Assembly: GCA_039090855.1 (NCBI GenBank) | Contig: CM076997.1 | Location: 164,702,709 to 164,766,708 of the forward strand | From: Macrothele yani | Taxonomy: Eukaryota; Arthropoda; Arachnida; Araneae; Macrothelidae | DNA length: 64,000 nt | Direction: 5' to 3' | Shown here: piece after piece, positions 1 to 10,724 of the stretch | Layout: each line of letters opens with the position of its first letter | Numbering within the stretch: position 1 is the stretch's first letter | The notes under the pieces: generated by a model | The model's database searches: none | What the model saw: only the letters and a program-made list of their open reading frames with translations | What the model was told of the DNA's origin: nothing | Made by a program: the position numbers and the translations under genes

Positions 1-905
1 AATTTGGAACCAGTTCTTCAAGCAACGCCTTCTCCATACGAGGATGCCTCATGCACAACCAATGTGATACCTCATATCTTTAAATGAATATAACGTTGTA
101 ACTTTTTATTGTCAAGTCAAGTCACCGGGTTCATATTGTTAAAGCGTTCTATTATTCAGTATGCAGTTTCTGTCAATACTCGGGGCAAGGCTAACCTGAC
201 TACCGAGTTTAAACCTCCACTGCATAATATAGTTTCAATTTAAAATCCGTGTACGAGCTTGAACTGAGACCTAAGAAAGCACATTGATATATAGTTGTTA
301 TAAATGTCATAGGTACGCACATTAAAAACATGAAGATCCCAGTTTCGGTCGCGTTTCAGAAAAATACAAATATTCGCTTTCTTGGTGCCGTAATTGTCAC
401 TTATCTTTCGTTTCAGAGAAGCTATGCAGCTAACACGGAGGACATTTATTGCAACTGGGATTGTTAGCTGGAAGCGGGAAGATAATCTTGGCGGCCATTG
501 TAATGAACTTGCTCCTTTCTTCGTGGTTGCTGTTTTAAAAGACTCATTCAAAAATGGTTTGTCTGGTGGCCGGCAAGGTTGTGAAGGTGTGGGGGTGGAG
601 GAAGACATCGTGATGGAACTCAAAAAGTTTCCTTTATTCTCGCCTTCCGCCACTCTTAGGCGGAAGGGTCCGTGCCACATGGCACCTCATTAGTGCGCGG
701 AGAAATACTGATAAACAAGAGATCACCTGCCGGTGAATCGGTTTCACAACCTAGACAGTGTAATCAGGTTAGCTGTGCCCCGAGTATAACTACCTCGGAA
801 AAGCCAGCTGGTTGATGTGCCAAAGTTTCGAAACGCTTATGTGTATATACGTATTTCTACGCCAATAAATCGGATCACTAGTATAGTTACTATTTTCTAA
901 ACAAT
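1..905 (+). mobile_element. 3' tail of a Penelope-like element, interrupted
   Basis: The sequence at 1-178 and 785-905 matches, with substitutions, a second copy at about 17,130-17,400. Shared blocks include 'tttattgtcaagtcaagt', 'ctggttgatgtg' and 'caataaat'. In the 17-kb copy this block directly follows a GIY-YIG-type C-terminus, so I read it as the end of that ORF plus the 3' untranslated tail of a Penelope-like retroelement. Only the tail lies in the window and the element continues to the left. A TIR element at 179-784 splits it. The block around 810-835 vaguely resembles a decayed hammerhead core (TTGATGT ... GAAA), but this is weak. The repeat relationship is clear; the Penelope label is inferred from the 17-kb copy. 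Confidence 0.55.
179..784. mobile_element. 606-bp non-autonomous TIR element
   Basis: The terminal inverted repeat begins CTCGGGGCAAGGCTAACCTG on the left; the right end reads as its imperfect reverse complement (aggttagctgtgccccgag). TA lies on both sides (177-178 and 785-786). The related copy at about 17.3 kb lacks this segment and acts as an empty site. Overlapping ORFs occur on both strands (about 99 and 146 codons), but neither shows a transposase motif. It is probably an internally deleted or MITE-like DNA transposon. The TA target suggests Tc1/mariner-type or another TA-targeting transposase, but the superfamily is not determined. Confidence 0.7.
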
Positions 906-1082
906 GTAATTTCGAAGGCAGAATTCTGAGTGTATTGCTATGAACTTTGACGAAAAACAGATGTTTCCGAAATGTAATTTCTGACTGCCAAAATAAAGGA
1001 GAAATAACTGTACGTTTTAGAAAGTAAGCTGCTCAAAAAGTTAGCGATATTACTTTCTGTTTGGTGATTTAATGAAAACCAT

Positions 1083-1262
1083 AAGCAACTCAGTTAGCTA
1101 TAAGCAGTCACACGGCCATTGGTTGCAATGAAGGGAGAGAGCAAGTGCGGTAAAACAAACACAAAATTCTTGCCTCGCCGGTATTTGAATCCGGACCCAT
1201 TTAGGGCAAATGGTCAGACGACAGCGTTAACAGCAGTGAACCACTTTGGCTTCTATTGCGAT
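1083..1262 (-). repeat. Decayed tRNA-derived SINE (family S)
   Basis: On the minus strand this matches the SINE that is best preserved at 54,504-54,736: a B-box-like region, then the 'aggcatggatgttgtgtttg' block (here aggcaagaattttgtgtttg), then the 'tgactgcttatag' block. It is heavily diverged, no target duplication is evident, and the A-rich tail is lost. Confidence 0.7.
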
Positions 1263-1639
1263 TTCGAACCTCAGGCAAATTTTTATGGAAATTGTGTTAG
1301 CTCAAAATGAGAGCTGGGAGAGTACGAACTGTAAAAGTATGCAATTTTCTTATTTTGAATGGATTTCACATATGCGCATGTGCAAGGAATATGCTTTAGG
1401 AAATACTCTAGTGCAAAGCAGCAATGTGCTAAGCTGTATCTTAACGGTAAATGTATGTACCTCCTACAGTTAGACTATGAACAATGCTGAGGAGATGTTT
1501 GAGAGTCGGAGAACGTAGCATTTAGAAAATCGTAAGATGAGTCCATATTAGACCTACAGTACCATAGTCGGCAATTTCTTGTACGGAAAACCACTGAAAC
1601 ATGCGGAAGTCAGCAGTCACACCTACGCATATGCTCTCT

Positions 1640-1935
1640 AACGGCTGAGGGAATGATCCGCTTTGATGGTCGCATAAATGTGCATCTTTAGCACATAAAC
1701 GCCTCGTGTACCGATACGGATCATCAGGTGTATTGCTGCACTATTACAAGGTGTGATGTGCCATGATTGTTTCTTTGTGGATGATAATGCAGGACCTCAT
1801 CGAACTCATATCGAGGTTCACTAGCTCGAAGACATCGACATTTCATCTTTGACTGTATCTCCAATGCACTTGATATAAATCCCATTAAGCACTGTTCTGA
1901 TCTTGGTCAGACCTCACCCGGGGTCTACGAAATTT
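1640..1935 (+). pseudogene. Tc1-like transposase scrap
   Basis: Fragments of a Tc1 transposase catalytic domain can be read across frames. 'IRFDGRINVHL' is followed by 'CFFVDDNAGPHRTHIEV', which corresponds to the second catalytic aspartate block (MDDNAGPHR) of Tc1-family enzymes, and then 'LEDIDIS'. Stops and frameshifts are frequent and no terminal repeats were found. Only the middle of the gene survives. Identification rests on the DDN..PHRTH motif. Confidence 0.55.
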
Positions 1936-2611
1936 TAAACTTTGCCTCGTGTGTGGGCGGCACTACTCCTAAACCTGCTGAATCATTTCATAGCAGGTGA
2001 CAAAAACCATGGCATGACCTCGGTAAGCCTTGTATGCTTCTTATTCCTTCTGTGTCAGTGAGCTATTTTCTCTTTCGATAGCCGAAAGTGCCACCCTACA
2101 ACTTTAACTAACAATTTTACGTCGTATAATGTTATTGTTCAAATAAGGCTGTTTACTTGTATCTTTGCAATCAACTTCACCGATAAACACACGTTTACTG
2201 CTTAGGTTTAGCTTTTCTTAAAATGCACTCTTAACTTAAAGCTTAAAGTATAAATTGTAGTCTTAAGCTTACTGAATTAGGTTTTCCTTGAACTATATTT
2301 TTTGTTTTAAACCGGGTTACATCTAAATGGGTTGTATCTGAAAGACTTAAACAAAGCATATAGATGTCACTTCAGTAATACCACAAGGAATTTGGTGAAT
2401 ACAAAGTCTACTTACAGATTTCCACTTTATTTACATCCTTCAGCAAGGCACTTATTAATCATCAACTAGTGATTAGTACCCAACAAGATGCGTTGATATG
2501 CTTCAAATCACAATATACGTGAAGCTTACTCGATACAAATACCGTACGAATACAATAACCTTAACTTTCGTCTGTCTCGTAATAGTAAATATTGTACATA
2601 AATCATTCGCG
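1936..2611. other. No recognisable feature
   Basis: AT-rich DNA with no sustained ORF, no motif I can assign and no clear repeat, apart from possible further decay of the preceding Tc1 scrap. The stretch at 1,263-1,639 is likewise unassigned. Confidence 0.5.
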
Positions 2612-2623
2612 AAAGATTGCAGG

Positions 2624-2817
2624 CTCTGATCATTCGTCCGTAAGGGGTCCGGGTTCGAATCCCGTCGGGCATGGATGTTGTGTTTGTCTTACGGCACTGG
2701 CTTTCTCCCTTCCCTGGAACCAGTGACCCTAAATTAGGGACGGGCGACTGCTTATAGCCCATTAAGTTGCTCACGGTGGTCGTTAAACCTCCAATCAAAA
2801 AAAAAAAAAAAAAAAAA
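2624..2817 (+). repeat. tRNA-derived SINE (family S), 5'-truncated, with target duplication
   Basis: It starts within the tRNA-like head (after the A box), retains a good B box (GGTTCGAATCC), the 'ggcatggatgttgtgtttg' body and 'ggtggtcgttaaacctccaa' near the 3' end, and ends in about 25 A residues. A 12-bp direct repeat, AAAGATTGCAGG, flanks it (2612-2623 and 2818-2829). This is a typical LINE-mediated insertion. The intact duplication and long A tail suggest it is fairly young. Confidence 0.9.
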
Positions 2818-2829
2818 AAAGATTGCAGG

Positions 2830-3702
2830 TAGCTCATAGCACATTATATGTACATGATTCACTCCTGCTAGAGGGCCTAAGTAACACTTATCCGTCTTTT
2901 ATTATGTAGGTTGTTCTTTGATCCTCTGTCAGGTGTTTCCGACTTCAAATTCATCAAGAGAATATTTGTGGCTTTAAGTCAGAAAATATTTAATTAGAAG
3001 AAACCAAATATACATAAGGACACAGAAACTCAAAAGGAAGGTTAACTTAAAGGTTTAAGTCACATTTTTGTTTTGCTTTTTTACATCCTATGTTCTTCAG
3101 AATTAAAATACGATTTTTACGTACTGCCGATCTCTTTGTTCACCTTTTTAATGAGCAGTTTATATGTGGTCTGATAACTTCTCCTCTGCTAATAGACTTC
3201 TCTTTAACGCTTCTGAAGAAATGTAGAGAAATATATCATGATTCCTTCGTCTTCTAGGATTTTATTTTTTTTCGTCTTATTGAACCAAATGTCGTTAGTT
3301 GCATTTTGATTTCCTCTTCTCTAGGGAAAATTGTATGGAAGTGAATTTTCTATAATGTTATTTCCTCCTCTTTCTCTACACCGAATTCATTGCTTATATA
3401 TTTCATTGCAAAAAAAATATTTAGCCTTACTTCTTTCTTTCTCTTTTACAGCCAAAGATTTTCCAATTTTTTCCACAAAGTATTGTCGTCGTGCTGAATG
3501 CATTATATTGATTCAACTCCATGTCTAGTTCATTTCGGCACACTTCCTCCACTAACGATATCAGAGTTTGTCTATATTCATAGCAGATAATAGCAGAGTG
3601 CGAATGACAGCCAACATCGTTGAATCTTAAGCAACATTTATGTTTAAGATTCAAGGAAAGTTTGACTTATGTGAGATAAAACTGACTCAGTGTGATTTTC
3701 AT
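2830..3702. other. No recognisable feature
   Basis: AT-rich and low in coding potential. Only short ORFs of random appearance, on both strands, are present. Confidence 0.5.
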
Positions 3703-3921
3703 GCGCCGTCCGGGTGGCGCAGTGATCTAAGCGATGGCTTCTGATCATTTGCCCGAGATGGGTCTGGATTCGAATCCCGGTGAGGTATGGATGTTGTGTT
3801 TGCCTTACGACGCTGGCTCCTTTCCTTCCCTAGAGTAAGTGGCCCAAAATTAATGACGGGTGACTGCTTATAGCCCATTGAGTTGCTCAAGATGTTCGTT
3901 AAACCTCCAATAAAACGTTTC
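3703..3921 (+). repeat. tRNA-derived SINE (family S), near full length, diverged
   Basis: It has a tRNA-like head with an A-box-like GTGGCGCAGTGATCTAAG and a B box GATTCGAATCCCGG, followed by the family body ('tatggatgttgtgtttgcc', 'gactgcttatagcccattgag', 'gttcgttaaacctccaat'). The A tail has been reduced to 'aataaaac'. It is diverged from the 54.5-kb copy throughout, so it is older. Confidence 0.88.
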
Positions 3922-4149
3922 ATGTCACTCACCAGTCTGCATTGGTTTTACCAACAGAAATCTTTATTTTTACGACACTGAAATTTCGTAATTTATTTCC
4001 ACCTATGTGGACAACTTATCAGGAAACTGGATGATTAAGTCATATTGGAGCGTCAGATGCAAACCAGCACATTTTGATTTCCGCCTGAGTGTCTTAACCC
4101 TACGGAACGTAGAAGAAAACATCGCCGAGCAAATGAAGTCTGTTATAAA

Positions 4150-4321
4150 ACAATATAATGAATGATTTCCATATATAAGGCAATCTTTCAGTATATGAAT
4201 ATTGAAATAATTCTATACGAACACAATCTTTCAACATAATAATATTGAGAGAATTATATGTAAAATGCAATTTTTCACAATAAGAATATTGAAAGAATTG
4301 TACCAAAATGCAATCTTTTAA
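4150..4321 (+). repeat. ~43-bp minisatellite, left part
   Basis: Imperfect tandem units contain 'aatattgaaagaattctata' and 'caaaatgcaatctttcaaca'. The marker 'aatattga' recurs near 4,199, 4,241 and 4,284, giving a period of about 43 bp. The array resumes at 5,868 after the Tc1 insertion. Confidence 0.8.
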
Positions 4322-4323
4322 TA

Positions 4324-5865
4324 CACTGGTGTGCAAAAATTAAGGACGAAGAGGAAAAGTTAGCATAACAGCGGAACGAGCAGGCAGAACGGACCGAAAG
4401 ACCACTCAGGAGATAAGACTACTGCCCGGTACGGTAGGGCATACGCATATATGCAGCGTGATGTAAGGGGTGGAGTGTCTGAAGGGTATAAGGCACACGG
4501 GCGGTGTACGCTCAGCAATTCGGTGAAAACTATTGCACTGTGTACATCGCTTTGAACGACGTCGAGGTGCTGCCACCGTATGATATGGCCAACAGGCAAT
4601 CCAGTAGACGACATCTATGTGACTTTACCCGAGGTCACGTCATTGGGAAGTTGGAAGAAGGACTAAGTGTGACTAGTGTAGCCGAAGAGTTCGGGATTGC
4701 TCACAGCATCGTTTCACGAACTTGGAGAGCATTTCAAACGACTGGAACAGCTGTCCGAGAGTATAGCAGTGGTCGTCCACGAGCAACCACGGCGGCGGAT
4801 GACCGGTATATTGTCCTACAGTCGAGAAGAGACAGCGGGAGAAATCGCAAGGCACATGCAAACAGACAACTGGACGTCCGTTATCGCGTTTTACCGTCGT
4901 CAGGAGGCTGCACAAAGGTGGTCTATTTGCACGACGACCAGTACGGTGTGTGCCATTAACGTCTGTCATCGGAGACGGCGGTTTCTGTGGTGTCAGGAAC
5001 ACAAGAACTGGACACATCAGCAATGGGGTCGGGTTCTCTTTACGGATGAGAGCCGATTTAGTCTGACGAGCGATTCTGGACGTATACACATCTGGAGAGA
5101 GCAAGGAACACGCAATCACACCTCCAACATCATCGAAAGGAACCGGTTTGGAGGTGGCGGAGTTCTCGTTTGGGGAGGTGTATCATGCTTGGTAGCCGTA
5201 CTGACCTACACATATTTCAAGGAGGTTCAGTCACTGGTGTCTGCCATTGTACCGAGGTTGTTCTGCCTCACGTGCGTCTGTTTAGAGGTGCTGTGGGTCC
5301 TGAGTTCTTCTTCATGGACTACAACGCTGCACCTCATCGTTCAGTGGCTGTCTCAGAGCTCTTGGAGGGTAAAGATATCCAACGTATGGGTTAGCCCGCA
5401 AGGTCCCCGGACCTAAATCCAATCGAACACGTGTGGGACCTTCTCGATACGCCTGGAAGCACGTTACCAGCCACCAGCAACGACTCCGCAGCTGCGATTG
5501 GCGCTACAAGAGTAATGGACCACGATGCCTCAACAGCTCTTTGACAACCTGGTCCTCAGCATGGACAGACGTTGTAAATCCTGCAACGCAGTCAGGGGGA
5601 TCATATCCCCTACTGAAGACTAGGTTTTTATTGGCAGCCTCCTGTCACATGGACGTTTCTGTCTTCTGTCCAGTTGTGCTCGAAGCTACCTTTTCAATAA
5701 AAGTGATTTTGTATCCTTTGGATTCCTTGTTTGGGCGGGTTTGCTCACTTGTCCCATATTCTTTCATCTTGGGGATCTTATGGTATGATTTGAGTCGATG
5801 TGGAACACTTCCGCACGACGTTACATTCGAAAAACCGTCTCGTCCTTATTTTTGGCACGCCAGTG
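4324..5865 (+). mobile_element. Tc1-family transposon, 1,542 bp
   Basis: The terminal inverted repeats start CACTGGTGTGCAAAAATTAA on the left, and the right end is the imperfect reverse complement (tggcacgccagtg). TA duplications lie at 4322-4323 and 5866-5867. The length of 1.5 kb is normal for Tc1. The element carries a plus-strand transposase pseudogene. It landed inside a minisatellite, which continues on both sides. Confidence 0.92.
4585..5623 (+). pseudogene. Tc1-family transposase, frameshifted
   Basis: It would be a DDE transposase that cuts and rejoins the element's own ends. The start MANRQSSRRH opens a helix-turn-helix region ('VAEEFGIAHSIVSRTW', 'GTAVREYSSGRPRAT') at roughly residues 10-75. 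After frameshifts, the catalytic core reads 'RVLFTDESRFSLTSDS' (first Asp), then 'FFMDYNAAPHRSVAVSELLE', then 'RSPDLNPIEHVWD' (third acidic residue). The second block normally reads MDDN; here the catalytic Asp is Tyr, so the site is dead as well as the frame. The domain order and ~345-codon span match Tc1 transposases. TAG at 5621 is the probable original end. Confidence 0.88.
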
Positions 5866-5867
5866 TA

Positions 5868-5990
5868 TAAGAATATTGAAATGATTCTATACGAAATACA
5901 ATCTTTCAACATAACAATACTTAGAGAATTCTATACAAAATGCAATCTGTCACTATAAGAATATTGAAAGACTTCTATATAAAATATAAT
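5868..5990 (+). repeat. ~43-bp minisatellite, right part
   Basis: Continuation of the array at 4,150. 'aatattgaaatgattctata', 'aatacttagagaattctata' and 'aatattgaaagacttctata' succeed each other at about 43-45 bp. The two parts were one array before the Tc1 insertion. Confidence 0.8.
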
Positions 5991-8952
5991 TAACAGATAC
6001 TGGTTCGATTTCAGGTTCCAGGAGGATTTAATTTACAAATATTACAACATGGAAAATTTTAGAGTTAAATTTATTGCGCTGTAGTTGCCGGCGTATTTCA
6101 TTAGGTTTCTTCTGGGGTTCTCCATGCATCACTAAGGAACATAAATAGTTTCAATATTTAAGAAAGCAATAGTTCAGCGATTCTTTTCCATGGGAAATAT
6201 ATTTCAATGAAATGCAAATTTAGTCCAAAAAATGAAATATGAGAAAAATGTGAATTTTCTTGCCTTGCATTTCTTTAAAGCTTAACATTGCTAACCCTCA
6301 TTTCGCGCATTCTGCCATCTCATATCGAACATTTGTTTATCTCCACGCCATCTGGCTGTACCGACAACCCGCACTGAAACACGACTGACTCTCGAGACAC
6401 TCATGTCAAACATCATCGAAGCTACCTCATCATGACCGGCACGCTACAGGAAACCATGTCACGCATTCTGATCGTTCCATCTGACAGTCCGTTTCAGTTT
6501 AAACGTCTACACTTTCCTATTCGTCACATTTTCGCCATGAGTAATAAAAACCACAAGGACAATCGTTAAACGTTGTTGGACTCAACCTGCAAAACCCATG
6601 CTTTTCCTATGGTTGCTCCAGATTTGGCAAATATTATAAAAATCTTCATTTTGGCTCCGAATTAAAGATCACTCTAATTTGTTGACCCGGATGCTCTTTA
6701 AAGATTAACTTACTTGCGCTTCGGAAGAACATTACATTACGCTGATCATAGCACAATAGAAAACTGCATATATTTTAAATATTTCATATTTCTATGCTTG
6801 CAATCAATAAATAATTCTGGTTTTATCAAATTGTGCCGGTAAATATATAAATTTAATTATTTTTTAAAAATTACTTTCTTTTCATTACTGGAAAACATTT
6901 CAATTACATGTTTCCGTGCAATATATTCTAATCACAATTTCAGGAAAACTTGGGAAGATGCTGTTCCAACAACAGCTGATTGATATATTGTTTTTAAACT
7001 CGGCACCGCTAGGCCGGTTTTTTAGTATATTAATAGATATGCTGTAATAAAAAATAATTACGGAAAGGTAAAAAATCGAACACAATTTCAGCATATTTAT
7101 TTAATGTAGCGGGGAAAATTGGCAATGTAAATCACTAGCTATTTTCCAATAATTGATTACATCATTAGCAACGGCTAAACGCAGAGTTTTCAAGATCACG
7201 AATGCTCAAATACATTCGATATTTAGATTTAATAACATCGATGTGCAAACGGAACGATTCACACATATACATACTTCTAAAACAAAATAACAGTACTCAG
7301 AAATATACATCCTTTAATATTGAAAACCGGCACTTGCCTGACATCAGTAACCTCCAAATGTCAGACCTCTGTACTGATTTGAATGCAGTGTCACTTTGTA
7401 AGTGTTAATTTTAATATTACAGACTTCTATTTCAAACACTTGTTCGATATTTTCAGTCACGTATAGGGCATCATGTTCACCAAAGCATACGGAAAAGGCA
7501 CTAGATATAGGAGAAATCTTGTGAAAATCAATAAATCTTCTTTCGAATTAAATCAATATCTCTTCTAATGCGACTGATAATTATTCGTAATGGTGTGCTT
7601 TTATGTTAGAGCTCACGGCAATCTTTCATATTTGTGAACTGCTTAAATATCTTTGTTACGCAGTAGCGATATCTTTATATTTTTAACTTCGTTTTAAATC
7701 AATGGATTAACGAAGGTAATGGTATCTATTATGTCTGTATTCTTACATTCTAATTCTAAATTCAGATCGTTAACTTCATAGTTGTATCTGTTAAAAAACA
7801 CTAACTTTCGCAACAATTTATTGTTTTGGCAAAAGTTGTGGTTCTGTGTTTTCTCTTGTCAAGAAGTTATGCTATCCGAGGTAACAATCCTGGAAATCTA
7901 GCAAGAATCGTGACTTTGCTGAAGCTCCTCTCTTCACTATGAATAAGAAAATCACAACAGCAAGCATAAACTTTTTCTTTCTTTGTATATAAGAAGCGGT
8001 AGGATCTCAACTCTGGCAAAGTAATAGCAGCGTGAATTTCTGCCCACCTCTATTATTTCGTAGCATTCCGAAATTTTCCCCTCTCGCTGCACAATGTTAG
8101 CCGCTAGAAGAAAAATATACTGTTCGGTCATGCACACTATTTAAAACTGTGTTTCTAGCTGAATAAAATACATATTCAGTCTAGTAAATAAAAAAAATGT
8201 ACTTATGTATAACGATAAATCTCAAATTGATTGATAATCGACGAATTAGGCACCCACGCTATAAGACAAATTTCAGAATTTTCTTCAGTTGAATACCACG
8301 TAATCATCCAGATCACGCTTTCCAAACCAACTGAAAAGTGCTAGTGTAGCGTTCAAACACTTAAACGTTTCATAACAATTACACTAAGAAATCAAAGATT
8401 GGGAATAAACTGTTGTGCGAAAATTTACATTACAATAGTTTCTCAAAAATACCAACATTGTATCGTGCCACAAGAGGAGATACGCTCGCAATACTATGTA
8501 ATACACTTCTGGGAAGAACGTAAGCTAAATTTAATATTAATGGCAAAATGTGTGCTAAAAACTGTTTAGCTATTTACATAAGTCGAGATTCAAAACTGAC
8601 GGTATTTACTCTGTAATGTGTGGAAGATATATTTTCCGTGACTTGTTTTTAACTACAATGTCGGGAAGTTTTCCTGCCCATAGAAGGACAGTATGGAAGC
8701 GAAATCACAAACATTTTGCTAAGATACCAAGATGCACATCGTCGAGGAAATAATTTTCGGACACCGTTTTACAAATACCTTGTATTTACAAGAAAATAAA
8801 TAATGTGTGATGAAACCGTCCTTCACCACCACTCCACTTTACGGAACACTTTTCACCATTTAATTTGTAAAACTTATTCGCTATTTTATATCGTTCGGCT
8901 TTTAAATCAGCTACCAAGTGTAGTTATGTGTTTTGGGTGATCTCTCCTTATA
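5991..8952. other. No recognisable feature (about 3 kb)
   Basis: AT-rich DNA with short random-looking ORFs only (at most 68 codons) and no motif, terminal repeat or tandem repeat that I can support. Confidence 0.5.
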
Positions 8953-8954
8953 TA

Positions 8955-10164
8955 CACTGAAGAGCAATTGAATTATAGATACCTGTCTAGTAACGTATAG
9001 CACCACCTTTTGCCCTGATGACGGCGGTCATTCGTCTCGGCATGGACTCGACAAGACACCGGAAGCGTTGGGAAGCCATACGGATCCACGACCCCTGAAC
9101 AGTTCACAAAGATTTGATGGAGGGGGTCAGAGCCTCGAACATCTCTCTCGATGGTATCCCAGATGTGCTCGATGGGATTGAGGTCAGGTGACCTAGCTGG
9201 CCAAGGAAGCTAGGTCATGTCGGTGGGGTGTTCATCCAACCATTCGGATGCAATTCCGGAGCGATAGCACGGTGCATTGTCTTGTTGCAGGATGAGGTCT
9301 CCACCTGGATGTTGAAGACTCACAAATGGTAGCAAATGGTAGTCCAGGATATCCCGGTAACGTTGACCTGTGAGTGACGATGTCACACATACCAGGAGAT
9401 CCCATTTCAGTCCACGTAAACAGTCCCTAGACAAGAATGCCACCCCCACCAGCTTGAAGATTACCCTGCTGGCAAGAAGGATTCATCGCTTCATGTGGTT
9501 TGCGCCGTACTCATATCCTGCCATCCGCATGTACCAAAGAGAATCTAGACTCATCAGTTCACGCAGCATTTTCCCACATGTCTAGTGTCCAGTGGTGATT
9601 ATCCCGCGCCCATGCTAATCTTTGCACCTTGTGATGTGCGGTCAGCAGCGGTACCCTCGTGGGACGATGGCTTCTGTACCCCATAGCGAGGAGATGGTTC
9701 GGGATGGTAAGGCTGCTTTCATGTTTTTGTGCACCAGCGCTAAAGTGGCGAGTGATTCCTTGCACCGTGGCCAGTCTATCCACTGTTACAAAGCGAGATA
9801 GCCGACGATGACCTCACTCATCCACATGCTGTTGTCCACGGCAGTTGGCCCTTGCAGGGGTGGTTTTACCGGATTCCATGTACTCACGGTGCACCCGTGA
9901 CACAGTGGTTCGTGGAAATCCTAGTGCCTGCACGACTTCCGAGATGGAGTGACCCATTTGGCGGGCTCCGACAATTTGCTCACGATCAAATGAGCTTAGA
10001 TCCTTCGTCTTACCCATACTGCGTCCGACTCTTACTGATTTCCGTTGCATGACTCCTTATATTGTTGGATCGCTGCATACGTCATGTCGTTTCCGTTTAC
10101 AGGACCGCCCACAGCGCCACATTTGCATAACGCCAGCTGTCTCTAATTCAATTGCTCTTCAGTG
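8955..10164 (-). mobile_element. Tc1-family transposon, 1,210 bp (family T2)
   Basis: The inverted repeats are CACTGAAGAGCAATTGAATT on the left and its complement (aattcaattgctcttcagtg) on the right, flanked by TA at 8953-8954 and 10165-10166. It carries a minus-strand transposase pseudogene. A second copy of the same family lies at 23,909-28,064 in the opposite orientation. Confidence 0.93.
9010..10050 (-). pseudogene. Tc1-family transposase (family T2), frameshifted
   Basis: A DDE transposase remnant. The first segment (10,050 down to 9,814) begins 'MQRKSVRVGRSMGKTKDLSS' and includes a helix-turn-helix ('GHSISEVVQALGFPRTTVSR', about residues 33-52). The next segment has 'RHFSAGAQKHESSLTI', then 'HHWTLDMWENAA*TDESRF' (first Asp block). 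The third has 'GGDLILQQDNAPCYRSGIA' (second Asp block). At least three disruptions separate these. It is the main coding content of the element and has no intact reading frame. Confidence 0.88.
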
Positions 10165-10299
10165 TAGAACAATCGATCCAGTTCATTCCATAGGATTTCC
10201 ATGTGACAAACGTTGGCATCTAATTACCCATGTTCTCAAGCCACACCATCATAATGTTAGCAGTATGACGTTGGCCTGCTCATAATCTTATGGGTATGT

Positions 10300-10446
10300 T
10301 GTGACGTGCCTGCACAGCAGGACGCCCATGAGATAAAAGCAGATAGCAATGAGAGCATATGTCAGAGTAGCTCAGTTGGGAGAGCGACTTACTCCGGAGT
10401 GAGGGGACACGATTCGATGTCCGGCTCGGACAAACTTGTAGGTTAT
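10300..10446 (+). repeat. Left terminal direct repeat (LTR-like) of copy 1
   Basis: It aligns along its length with 10725-10864: shared 'gacgtgcctgca', 'catgagataaa', 'tgtagctcagttgggagag'-like, 'tccggagtga' and 'gacaaacttgta'. It contains the tRNA-like unit at 10361-10431. Divergence between the two repeats indicates an old insertion. Confidence 0.75.
10361..10431 (+). promoter_or_regulatory. tRNA-like unit / internal pol III promoter in left repeat
   Basis: 71 nt with an A box TAGCTCAGTTGGGAGAG, an anticodon-arm-like stem cttac/gtgag around TCCGGA (a 6-nt loop, so not a standard tRNA) and a B-box-like GATTCGATGTCC. Acceptor ends GTCAGAG and CTCGGAC pair except at one position. No CCA follows. 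Box A and box B are the standard internal promoter of RNA polymerase III, so this unit may drive transcription; activity is inferred. Confidence 0.65.
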
Positions 10447-10448
10447 AT

Positions 10449-10460
10449 CAGCGCCCGAAC
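10449..10460 (+). promoter_or_regulatory. Primer-binding-site-like sequence
   Basis: The sequence CAGCGCCCGAAC lies two nt past the left repeat. In the 37-kb copy the same position reads TGGCGCCCGAAC, which is complementary to the CCA end of a lysine-type tRNA (the 12 nt used as a primer site by many LTR elements). Here the first two bases are mutated. Confidence 0.6.
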
Positions 10461-10700
10461 TTCCAGGATGACCTGGCTGTTAAGTTTCTCGCAATGATGT
10501 GATGTTATTTCCACACAGCGAGACAGGAAAACTGAAAATCACTTCTTCAGCGCTTCGAAAAAATAAATATGTGTGATGTTACGTTCCACACACCAAATTG
10601 GCTGGGATTTCTTAAATGCACGTTCTTCATGGGATGACTGCCTACATCAACACAATGCCCTGGCTGACCCGCGGGCGAATACCGCGGCCCTTTTTCAGGC

Positions 10701-10724
10701 GTGCGGGAAGGGGGAGGAGGAAGA
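10701..10724 (+). promoter_or_regulatory. Polypurine tract
   Basis: A run composed almost only of G and A (gggaagggggaggaggaaga) lies immediately before the right terminal repeat. This is where LTR retrotransposons place the plus-strand primer. In the 37-kb copy the equivalent tract is shorter (gcggggg). Confidence 0.65.

Noticed and set aside
785..905. Hammerhead ribozyme in the Penelope tail at the window start
   Set aside because: TTGATGT...GAAA deviates at two invariant core positions and stem II is weak. Mentioned only as a possible decayed motif.
2526..2837. 103-codon minus-strand protein starting with a poly-Phe run
   Set aside because: It is the complement of the SINE A tail and body. 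The same peptide recurs at the 54.5-kb SINE.
10361..10431. Stand-alone tRNA gene
   Set aside because: The anticodon loop is 6 nt, the acceptor stem has a mismatch, and the unit lies inside a terminal repeat that is present twice per element. It is a tRNA-derived promoter unit, not a functional tRNA gene.
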